64,000 nucleotides of DNA, from positions 123,393 through 187,392 of the forward strand of contig CAMCVI010000003.1 of the NCBI GenBank assembly GCA_945881885.1, written 5' to 3'. Both the position numbers and the translations under genes were made by a program. Numbering within the stretch: the first letter of the stretch is position 1; each line of letters begins with the position of its first letter. This DNA is from Chryseobacterium gleum (lineage in GTDB: Bacteria; Bacteroidota; Bacteroidia; Flavobacteriales; Flavobacteriaceae). The notes beneath the pieces were generated by a model. That model saw only the letters and a program-made list of their open reading frames with translations. It was not told where the DNA came from and ran no database searches. This document shows, in pieces, positions 27,607 through 33,890 of this stretch.

Positions 27607-28086
27607 ATGAAACACAAAAAAGTAAATCTCAGTGCTTTGTTGTTAGGCCTCGGACTAGCAGCGCAGTCACAACAAGCAACTACCGCCACAGGCGGTAATG
27701 CTTCGGGTAGCGGAGGAACCGTTGCTTACTCGGTAGGGCAAATTGTTTATACAACCAACACAGGAACCACAGGTTCGGTAGCACAAGGCGTGCAACAACC
27801 CTACGAAATTTCTATTGTGCTGGGTATAGACAATCATTCCATTAATTTAGGATTATCAGCTTACCCCAACCCAACTACCAATTATTTAACGCTAAATGTG
27901 GGCAACTTTGAACTTTCAACTTTGAACTTTCAACTCTATGACATAAGCGGAAAATTAATTGAAAGGCGAAAAATAATAAGCATTAGCGAAACCATTGCAA
28001 TGGAAAACTTACCTACTGCCACCTATTTTTTAAAAGTAACCAACAATAACAAAGAAGTAAAAACATTTAAAATCATTAAAAACTAA
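27607..28086 (+). CDS. Secreted protein with type IX secretion C-terminal domain
   Basis: This 159-residue exported protein has an N-terminal signal (LSALLLGLGLAAQS) and a Gly/Ser/Thr-rich middle (TGGNASGSGGTVAYSVGQIV). A type A T9SS sorting domain follows from about residue 80 (LSAYPNPTTNYLTLNVGNFE, ending TYFLKVTNNNKEVKTFKIIKN). NFELSTLNFQL in that domain is encoded by an aactttgaactttcaac simple repeat. It lies 5 bases before the DGR-like target gene. Such small T9SS proteins accompany bacteroidetal DGR targets, so a shared surface role is likely. Confidence 0.85.
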   Translation: MKHKKVNLSALLLGLGLAAQSQQATTATGGNASGSGGTVAYSVGQIVYTTNTGTTGSVAQGVQQPYEISIVLGIDNHSINLGLSAYPNPTTNYLTLNVGNFELSTLNFQLYDISGKLIERRKIISISETIAMENLPTATYFLKVTNNNKEVKTFKIIKN

Positions 28087-28091
28087 AAAAT

Positions 28092-28958
28092 ATGAAAAAT
28101 ATTTATTCAATTTTAGCAGGGCTATTATTAACGGTAAGCGTATTTGCCCAAGCCCCACAAAAAATGAGTTACCAAGCCGTAATTCGTAACAGTAGTAATG
28201 CATTAATAACCTCTGCGCCTGTTGGAATGAAAATTAGCATATTGCAAGGTTCATCAACCGGTACGGCTGTATATGTAGAAACGCAAACAACAAGCACCAA
28301 CGCCAATGGTTTGGCAAGTTTAGAAATTGGAACAGGCACTGCTGTCACTGGAACATTTGCTGCTATTAACTGGGCGGCAGGACCTTATTTTATTAAAACA
28401 GAAACCGACCCAACAGGCGGAACCGCATACACCATAGCAGGTACAAACGAATTAATGAGTGTGCCTTATGCCTTGTTTAGTGCAAACGCAGGTGTTGGTG
28501 GCTTTACTCACTACCTAGGCGAACCTTATCTTGGGGGAATAATTTTTTACCTATATAAAGGCAGCGATGGTTTAGAACACGGGCTTATAGTAGCCCTTAC
28601 CGAAAGCACAGCTGCTTGGCAAACATCACCTACATTAGTAAACGCAAACCGTACCGAAGATGGCGCGTACAATACTACTTTAATGACGGGAAGCCCAGCT
28701 GCAACATATATCACATCATTAGGTGCAGGTTGGTATCTACCTAGTATTGATGAGTTAGGCTTATTGTATTACAACCGTTACAGTGCTCAAAAAGGCTTAA
28801 GAGCTGGTAGCCACACTCTACTTTCAAATACAGCTCAGTATTGGAGCAGTACCGAGTATAACGCATCGGTTGCGTACAATTTCTTCTTCTACAGTGGTTA
28901 CGCCTACGACAATGTTAAGGCAAGTACCTGCACCGTGCGTGGAGTACGGGCTTTTTAA
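28092..28958 (+). CDS. Secreted DUF1566/C-type-lectin-fold protein, probable DGR target
   Basis: A signal peptide (1-19, SVFAQA) is followed by an N-terminal beta domain (KMSYQAVIRNSSNALITSAP to about residue 140). Residues 145-288 form a DUF1566-type C-type-lectin fold: GGIIFYLYKGSDGLEHGLIV, GAGWYLPSIDELGLLY, QYWSSTEYNASVAYNF and the ending VRGVRAF. That ending is the usual site of diversification in DGR targets. In the last 40 codons the presumed variable positions are mostly aromatic or small residues on NNC/NNT codons, as expected from mutated AAC/AAT. A hairpin and an avd gene follow directly. Confidence 0.85.
   Translation: MKNIYSILAGLLLTVSVFAQAPQKMSYQAVIRNSSNALITSAPVGMKISILQGSSTGTAVYVETQTTSTNANGLASLEIGTGTAVTGTFAAINWAAGPYFIKTETDPTGGTAYTIAGTNELMSVPYALFSANAGVGGFTHYLGEPYLGGIIFYLYKGSDGLEHGLIVALTESTAAWQTSPTLVNANRTEDGAYNTTLMTGSPAATYITSLGAGWYLPSIDELGLLYYNRYSAQKGLRAGSHTLLSNTAQYWSSTEYNASVAYNFFFYSGYAYDNVKASTCTVRGVRAF
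28838..28955 (+). other. Probable DGR variable repeat (VR)
   Basis: This is the 3' end of the target gene from cagtattggagcagtacc to the codons before the stop. Fixed scaffold residues (YWSST, VRGVRAF) alternate with positions held by Tyr, Phe, Ser, Asp and Cys on TAC, TTC, AGT, GAC and TGC codons. The boundaries are estimates because no template repeat is in the window for comparison. Confidence 0.65.
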
Positions 28959-28983
28959 CAATTTATCTATTTAACCATTTAAG

Positions 28984-29004
28984 ATATACCGCTTCGCGGT
29001 ATAT
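28984..29004. promoter_or_regulatory. Hairpin/cruciform downstream of VR
   Basis: A perfect 9-bp stem atataccgc (28984-28992) and gcggtatat (28996-29004) with a 3-base loop lies 25 bases past the target stop. Other DGRs carry a short-stem hairpin at this place that promotes target recognition. It lacks a proper T-run and so is a poor terminator (TTTTATTTTTT follows only loosely). Confidence 0.75.
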
Positions 29005-29021
29005 TTTATTTTTTGAGAATT

Positions 29022-29276
29022 ATGGCTTTGTATTACGATTTACCAGTTTTTAAAGAGGTGTATAAGTTAATACTTATTTTGTTTGAGGTTACAAAAGACT
29101 TCCCAAAAGAGTACAAATACACTCTTGGGCACGATATAAAGCGTGATGGTATAAACTTGGTGCGTAGTATTTACAGAGCTAATAAAGCAAAAAATAAGGT
29201 AGAATATTTAGAAGCCCCCGCTCCCGCGCGAATCCTTTCGCGTGGTAATGGGAGTTCGCTAAGTACCTCGCAATGA
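29022..29276 (+). pseudogene. avd: Avd accessory protein of a DGR, C-terminally truncated
   Basis: From the ATG at 29022, residues 1-64 (ALYYDLPVFKEVYKLILILF, HDIKRDGINLVRSIYRANKA) match the four-helix-bundle Avd/S23 family that partners the DGR reverse transcriptase. Full-length members are near 120 residues. After EYLE the frame enters the GC-rich repeat at 29213-29216, and its last 20 or so residues (APAPARILSRGNGSSLSTSQ) are repeat-encoded. Helices 3 and 4 are lost, so it is almost certainly inactive. No reverse transcriptase follows. Confidence 0.82.
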
Positions 29277-29298
29277 CATTTAAAAAATTAATTAACCA
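29216..29298 (+). repeat. 83-bp direct repeat, downstream copy
   Basis: The partner of 27390-27472. It truncates avd on its left and supplies the leader of the gene at 29315 on its right. Confidence 0.9.
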
Positions 29299-29314
29299 TT
29301 AAAAACACATAATT

Positions 29315-29551
29315 ATGAAAGTAGCAGGAATCATCGCCTTAGTTATTGGAAAATTTAGCATAATTTTGAGTGTTGCCAGTTGTTCTGACCCAAAATATAG
29401 TAACACCATTTTTTTTATCAACATCGCTTTTGGATTTGCATGTTTGGTCTTAGGTGATTATTTATTAAATCAATCCTTTAGAATAAAAAAAGCTGTAAAC
29501 AATGAAGAAAATGAAAAGAAGTCGCGTAAAAAATTAATCAAAATCCCCTAA
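29315..29551 (+). CDS. Small two-helix membrane protein
   Basis: This 78-residue protein has two hydrophobic helices (VAGIIALVIGKFSIILSVAS and FFINIAFGFACLVLGDYLL) and a basic tail (KKSRKKLIKIP). It is not a lipoprotein of the standard form, although SCSD lies between the helices. It is the intact version of the stub at 27477. It may be cotranscribed with the gene 10 bases downstream. Function unknown. Confidence 0.65.
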   Translation: MKVAGIIALVIGKFSIILSVASCSDPKYSNTIFFINIAFGFACLVLGDYLLNQSFRIKKAVNNEENEKKSRKKLIKIP

Positions 29552-29561
29552 AATACTACAC

Positions 29562-29867
29562 ATGAAAAAGTGCGAAAAATGCCATACCCCTTTATCATTC
29601 AAGATTGTTTTTATAGCTTTCTGGAAAGGATATATCAACTTTGCTTGTACGAATTGCGGTGCAAAATACAGTTTCATATTCAAAGACAGAATTATTGGCG
29701 GTTTAGTTGTTGGGATTTCAACTTTTATTTCAAGTTTTATTATGAATAGTATTAAATTTGGGTTCCTATTAAAAGTAAGTATAGCAGCTGCCACATTGGG
29801 CGTCTCGGCTATCATTTTGAGCGCATTGAGCACTTCCCTATTTTCATTTGAACGGGAGGAGGAATGA
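29562..29867 (+). CDS. Small zinc-ribbon membrane protein
   Basis: A 101-residue protein opens with CEKC (Cys4, Cys7) and has CTNC at 29-32, a treble or ribbon zinc site. Two membrane helices follow (IIGGLVVGISTFISSFIMNS; LKVSIAAATLGVSAIILSAL). The CxxC-x21-CxxC layout resembles the small family named cxxc_20_cxxc, but that match is from memory. It probably sits in the inner membrane with the ribbon in the cytoplasm. Function unknown. Confidence 0.68.
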   Translation: MKKCEKCHTPLSFKIVFIAFWKGYINFACTNCGAKYSFIFKDRIIGGLVVGISTFISSFIMNSIKFGFLLKVSIAAATLGVSAIILSALSTSLFSFEREEE

Positions 29868-29891
29868 AGCGTGGTCTTTGCGAGGCAAACT

Positions 29892-29915
29892 GTCTTTGCG
29901 AGGCACGAAGCAATC
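29892..29915 (+). repeat. Left 24-bp inverted repeat of the GIY-YIG unit
   Basis: gtctttgcgaggcacgaagc followed by aatc. It is a perfect reverse complement of 30235-30258. A partial direct copy of its start (gtctttgcgaggca) lies just before, at 29874-29887. Confidence 0.9.
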
Positions 29916-29931
29916 CCTAACACGATAAAAC

Positions 29932-30234
29932 ATGAAACCAGGATTCATATACATCATTACAAACAAGAACAATACCACATTATACGTTGGTGTCACATCA
30001 AATTTGCCACAACGGATAGTGCAACACAAAGAAAAGACCTATAAAAATTCTTTTTCAGCACGGTACAATTTGAATAAATTAGTTTATTACGAACAATTTC
30101 AAATGATTGGTGATGCCATAGGAAGAGAAAAACAACTAAAAGCAGGCTCAAGAGCAAAAAAAATAGAATTGATTACGACACTTAATCCCAATTGGGAAGA
30201 TTTGTACGAGGACATTAAAAATATCATGACGTGA
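29932..30234 (+). CDS. Small GIY-YIG nuclease-domain protein
   Basis: This 100-residue single-domain protein has the GIY-YIG pattern in GFIYIITNKNNTTLYVGVTS (residues 3-22), the conserved Arg in LPQRIVQHK and the Glu in YYEQFQ near 60. The YhbQ/URI-like solo family has unclear cell roles. The gene exactly fills a unit whose ends are perfect 24-bp inverted repeats, with the stop codon abutting the right repeat. This suggests a small mobile or formerly mobile unit. Confidence 0.88.
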   Translation: MKPGFIYIITNKNNTTLYVGVTSNLPQRIVQHKEKTYKNSFSARYNLNKLVYYEQFQMIGDAIGREKQLKAGSRAKKIELITTLNPNWEDLYEDIKNIMT

Positions 30235-30258
30235 GATTGCTTCGTGCCTCGCAAAGAC
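30235..30258 (-). repeat. Right 24-bp inverted repeat of the GIY-YIG unit
   Basis: A perfect reverse complement of 29892-29915, beginning at the base after the GIY-YIG stop codon. Confidence 0.9.
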
Positions 30259-30280
30259 CTACTCAAATACAATTTAGATT

Positions 30281-30637
30281 ATGAACATACAACTTATAAA
30301 AACAGCAACCGATTACAATCAAGCATTGAAAAGACTTGAAATAATCTTTGATGCAAAAAGAGGAACAGAAGATGGAGATGAATTGGAAATATTAGGCATG
30401 TTAATTGACCAATATGAAAACGAACATTTTCCAATTGAATTACCAGATCCAATTGAAGCCATAAAATTCAGAATGGAACAAATGGGATATAATCAAAATG
30501 ATTTGGCTAAAATACTAGGATTTAAAAGCCGTGCAAGTGAAATTTTGAGTCGAAAAAGAAAATTATCGTTAGAAATGATTAGACAAATACATGTTGGATT
30601 AAATATTCCAACTGATGTTTTAATTCAAACCTATTAA
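30281..30637 (+). CDS. HigA-like XRE antitoxin without toxin
   Basis: This 118-residue protein matches the HigA2-type antitoxin layout: an N-terminal dimer region with ALKRLEIIFDAKRGTEDGDE, then an XRE helix-turn-helix (GYNQNDLAKILGFKSRASEI, LSRKRKLSLEMIRQIHVGLN). HigB toxins of this type are normally encoded just upstream, but here the GIY-YIG unit stands there and no toxin is found. It is either an orphan regulator or the survivor of a disrupted pair. Confidence 0.85.
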   Translation: MNIQLIKTATDYNQALKRLEIIFDAKRGTEDGDELEILGMLIDQYENEHFPIELPDPIEAIKFRMEQMGYNQNDLAKILGFKSRASEILSRKRKLSLEMIRQIHVGLNIPTDVLIQTY

Positions 30638-30698
30638 AAAATTGGGTTTCACTGCTACTATTCAACCCATAAAGCGTTAAACAAAAAGTAAAATCATA

Positions 30699-31736
30699 CT
30701 ATTTAAAATACTTTTTTCGCAACCAAAAAGCCACTTGTACCAAAATAATCAAGGCGGGCACTTCCACTAACGGTCCTATCACACCTGCAAAAGCTTGGCC
30801 GCTATTGATACCAAAAACTCCAATAGAAACCGCAATGGCCAACTCAAAATTATTACCCGAAGCCGTAAACGACAACGCCACCGCATCACGGTAATTGGCA
30901 CCAATTTTTTTAGACACAAAAAACATCAAGAAAAACATAATTGCGAAGAATATCACTAATGGAAGGGCTATTCTTAAAACGTCTAAAGGTAAATCTACAA
31001 TCATTTCCCCTTTTAAGCTGAACATAATTACGATAGTAAAAAGCAAAGCAATTAAAGTTATGGGCGATACAAAAGGAATAAACTTTTGATTGAAGAAAGT
31101 CTCACCAATATATTTTTTTATAGCAAACCGACTAACCATTGCCAAAGCAAAAGGAATCCCCAGATAAATACCAACAGTTTTTGCAATTTCTACAATGGTT
31201 ATATTTAATTGCAAACCTTTAATGCCAAACAACGGCAACATAATCTCAAGATAAAAATAAGCATACAAACTAAAAAAGAAAACTTGCAACAAACTATTAA
31301 TGCCAATTAAACCAGCAGTTAATTCGCGATTGCCTTCTGCCAATTCGTTCCAAACGATTACCATGGCAATGCAAGGTGCTAAACCAATAATAATCAAACC
31401 TGTCATGTATTCTGGATAATCTTGTAGGAAAAAAGTAGCCAATAAAAACATTAAAAAGGGTCCAACTATCCAAGTAATAAAAAACGAAGCGGTTAGCAAT
31501 TTTGGTTTATCAAACATTTTAGGCACTTGCGAAAAATCGATTTTAGTTAAAGGCGGATACATCATCAAAATCAGACCAATTGCCAAAGGAATATTAGTTG
31601 TTCCAGAAGAAAACGAATTGATAAAACTAGCAGCATTTGGAATAAAATAACCAATGGAAACACCAATTAGCATCGCTAAAAATATCCAAAGTGTTAAAAA
31701 TCGGTCTAAAAATCCTAATCTTTTTTTCATAATCAT
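30699..31736 (-). CDS. acr3: ACR3-family arsenite efflux transporter
   Basis: This 345-residue protein has ten predicted membrane helices. GLAPCIAMVIVWNELAEG carries the conserved Cys of ACR3 permeases near residue 121, and SFTASGNNFELAIAVSIGVF is the second signature. It extrudes As(III) from the cell. It is the last gene of a three-gene arsenic operon: its start codon lies one base past the stop of the reductase/phosphatase gene. Confidence 0.93.
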   Translation of the reverse strand: MIMKKRLGFLDRFLTLWIFLAMLIGVSIGYFIPNAASFINSFSSGTTNIPLAIGLILMMYPPLTKIDFSQVPKMFDKPKLLTASFFITWIVGPFLMFLLATFFLQDYPEYMTGLIIIGLAPCIAMVIVWNELAEGNRELTAGLIGINSLLQVFFFSLYAYFYLEIMLPLFGIKGLQLNITIVEIAKTVGIYLGIPFALAMVSRFAIKKYIGETFFNQKFIPFVSPITLIALLFTIVIMFSLKGEMIVDLPLDVLRIALPLVIFFAIMFFLMFFVSKKIGANYRDAVALSFTASGNNFELAIAVSIGVFGINSGQAFAGVIGPLVEVPALIILVQVAFWLRKKYFK

Positions 31737-32345
31737 TTATTTTATTTGATTGAAAACATAATACATTTCGCTTGCAATTTGTAAACTTCTTTCGGTATAT
31801 TTTTCGTTCATTTCTGGTGTTCCGTCAAAAGCTTTTGGGTCGTTATATTTGATTGGAAATCGCGCTTCGGCACCAAAAACCATTGGGCAACCTTCGTCTG
31901 CATTATTGCAAGTCATTATGGCTCCAAAATTGTTTTTAGGATTAAAATCATCGAAATACGTTTTTGAAAAACATACTATTGCAGGTTGATTGTCATCGAA
32001 TTTTACTTCATAAATTGGGTTTTCTGTATCTGAAATTTTTTGAATGTCAAATCCTTGATTCGTTAAAGTTTCACCCACTTTTGGAAACATAGCTGTAGCT
32101 TCCGTTCCACCTGAATAGCAAAATACATTATGAATTTGGAAATGAAAAGCCATCGTTTGTGCCCAAATTTGCGACAAATGACTTCTTCTGGAATTGTGCG
32201 TACAAATAAAATTCAAACGAATTTCTTCTTGGTGATTGACTTTGTTTTGAATGTAATCAATTAGTGGTTGTAATACTGCTTGTCTTTCAATTGAAACTGG
32301 AATTTCTTTGACAATTGCAATGGTTTTTGATAAATTATTGAACAT
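31737..32345 (-). CDS. arsC: Low-molecular-weight phosphatase-fold arsenate reductase-like protein
   Basis: This 202-residue protein has the LMW phosphatase signature in FICTHNSRRSHLSQIWAQ near residue 47 (Cys-x4-Arg-type loop, CTHNSRR). The usual second cysteine pair of thioredoxin-coupled ArsC is represented by MTCNNADEGCP near residue 145. It is longer than classical ArsC (about 135 residues), as in the bacteroidetal form. It lies between arsR and acr3, so reduction of arsenate to arsenite for export is the likely job. Confidence 0.85.
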   Translation of the reverse strand: MFNNLSKTIAIVKEIPVSIERQAVLQPLIDYIQNKVNHQEEIRLNFICTHNSRRSHLSQIWAQTMAFHFQIHNVFCYSGGTEATAMFPKVGETLTNQGFDIQKISDTENPIYEVKFDDNQPAIVCFSKTYFDDFNPKNNFGAIMTCNNADEGCPMVFGAEARFPIKYNDPKAFDGTPEMNEKYTERSLQIASEMYYVFNQIK

Positions 32346-32363
32346 GTTTTCAGCAATTTAAAA

Positions 32364-32687
32364 TTAACAACATTTGGCATCTAATTTAATGTACATGCCC
32401 ATAAAATAACGCCCAATGGATTCAAATACGTCTTTGTTCAAACAATAACAAATAGATTTTCCTTCAATAGTACCTTGAATGATGTTGGCGTTTTTTAATT
32501 CTTTTAAATGTTGAGAAATGGTAGGTTGTGCCAATGGTAATTCGTTTACAATATCGCCACAAATACAAGAATCGACCTTTAATAAATATTGAATTATGGC
32601 TACTCGTGCCGGATTTGCCATGGCTTTAAACAAGTTGGCCATATCGTTTTGTTCTGTTGTAAAAGATTCAGATTTGGTAATTCCCAT
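32364..32687 (-). CDS. arsR: ArsR-family metalloid-responsive repressor
   Basis: I place the start at the ATG of MGITKSES (32687), giving 107 residues. A longer frame would read through the likely operator. The winged helix (LPLAQPTISQHLKELKNANI) is preceded by the metalloid site VDSCICGDIV and followed by SICYCLN. The last two residues are Cys-Cys, which may also bind As(III). It should repress this operon until arsenite binds. Confidence 0.9.
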   Translation of the reverse strand: MGITKSESFTTEQNDMANLFKAMANPARVAIIQYLLKVDSCICGDIVNELPLAQPTISQHLKELKNANIIQGTIEGKSICYCLNKDVFESIGRYFMGMYIKLDAKCC

Positions 32688-32703
32688 TGTATCATATTTA
32701 TAG

Positions 32704-32719
32704 ATTGCAATATTACGAT
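32704..32719. promoter_or_regulatory. Candidate ArsR operator
   Basis: attgcaat followed by attacgat forms an imperfect 16-bp palindrome (6 of 8 pairs) 17 bases upstream of the arsR start. Its position and AT-rich form suit autoregulation. Confidence 0.5.
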
Positions 32720-32777
32720 ATATAAGTAAATAAAAAAATGTTTCGTAATAAAACAGAAACATTTTAGGTGAATTTAT

Positions 32778-33842
32778 TTAAAACCAATTTTTTCTTTTGA
32801 AATAAACAATCATGGAAACGAACAAAAGAAACATACCGGCTACAACATAAAAATAGCCGTATTTCCAATGTAACTCTGGCATGTTATCAAAGTTCATTCC
32901 GTAAACCCCTACAATAAAAGTTAACGGCATGAAAAACACAGAAACCACAGTTAAGGTTTTCATGACTTCATTCATTTTATGACTTTGCAACGAAAAATAA
33001 AACGAAGAAGCACTTTCCAACGAACTCAAATCGGCATCCACTTGATCTAATAATTCTAAACATTTTTGATGCAAACGAGAGAAAAAGGTGTAGTTTTCAA
33101 CTGTAATCACATTAAAAACATCATCCTCTTTCATGCTTTTTATCGAGTATAAAGAATCTCGAAGTGGCACTATAGAACGACGTAAAAAGTTTAAATTATC
33201 TCTATGGCGTTCAATTTCTTCTAGTATTTTTGGATTGGGTTTGGTTTTGATTAAATCAATAACGGCGTCAATTTTTTGCTCTTCGCTTTCTATGGTTATA
33301 TAAAAGTTTTCCATAACGGCGTCTAAAAGCAAATAGAGTAAATAATCTACTTTTCTATCTCTAACAATTCCTGCATGTTGACGCATTCTTTCTCGTATAT
33401 GAAGGAAGAAATCGCTCTTTTTCTCTTGAAAGGAAAATAACAATCCGTCTCGTAAAATAAAACTAATCTGCTCAACATCAATACCATTAGATTCAGGTAA
33501 TAACGATTTTATATTAAAAAACAAGGTATGGTTGTGCTCCTCAACTTTTGAACGTTTGAGAATGTTTAAAATGTCACCTAAAATAAAATCATCTATTTTA
33601 AATTTTATGCCAATTTCTTTTATCAAAGCAACATCAGACAATCCGTGTAAATTGATCCAATTGTTTTTTGTGTAATCTAAATGTTTATTTAATTGAGATA
33701 ATTTTATATCCTCAAATTCTGATAATTCCTCAGAATTGTACACAAATAGTTGCATTTCAGGTGTTGCTTTTTCATGTTTACCTGTATACTCTATTAGAGT
33801 AGGTATAACTTTTCGACCTTTTTTGTATAATAGTTTTCGCAC
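32778..33842 (-). CDS. corA: CorA-family magnesium/cobalt transporter
   Basis: This 354-residue protein has a large cytoplasmic N-terminal funnel (1-290) with long helices and two C-terminal membrane segments. The selectivity motif YGMNF stands at the end of the first segment (FFMPLTFIVGVYGMNFDNMP). The two-base overlap-free gap to the ars operon and separate function suggest an independent transcript. It forms a pentameric Mg2+ channel in the inner membrane. Confidence 0.93.
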   Translation of the reverse strand: MRKLLYKKGRKVIPTLIEYTGKHEKATPEMQLFVYNSEELSEFEDIKLSQLNKHLDYTKNNWINLHGLSDVALIKEIGIKFKIDDFILGDILNILKRSKVEEHNHTLFFNIKSLLPESNGIDVEQISFILRDGLLFSFQEKKSDFFLHIRERMRQHAGIVRDRKVDYLLYLLLDAVMENFYITIESEEQKIDAVIDLIKTKPNPKILEEIERHRDNLNFLRRSIVPLRDSLYSIKSMKEDDVFNVITVENYTFFSRLHQKCLELLDQVDADLSSLESASSFYFSLQSHKMNEVMKTLTVVSVFFMPLTFIVGVYGMNFDNMPELHWKYGYFYVVAGMFLLFVSMIVYFKRKNWF

Positions 33843-33890
33843 TTTGTATTAAATAAGTATTTTTACCTTTTACAAATATAACTATTTCTT

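Noticed and set aside
29277..30698. Possible DGR reverse transcriptase or template repeat downstream of avd
   Set aside because: All frames here are short unrelated proteins. No reverse-transcriptase motif and no sequence like the variable repeat is seen.
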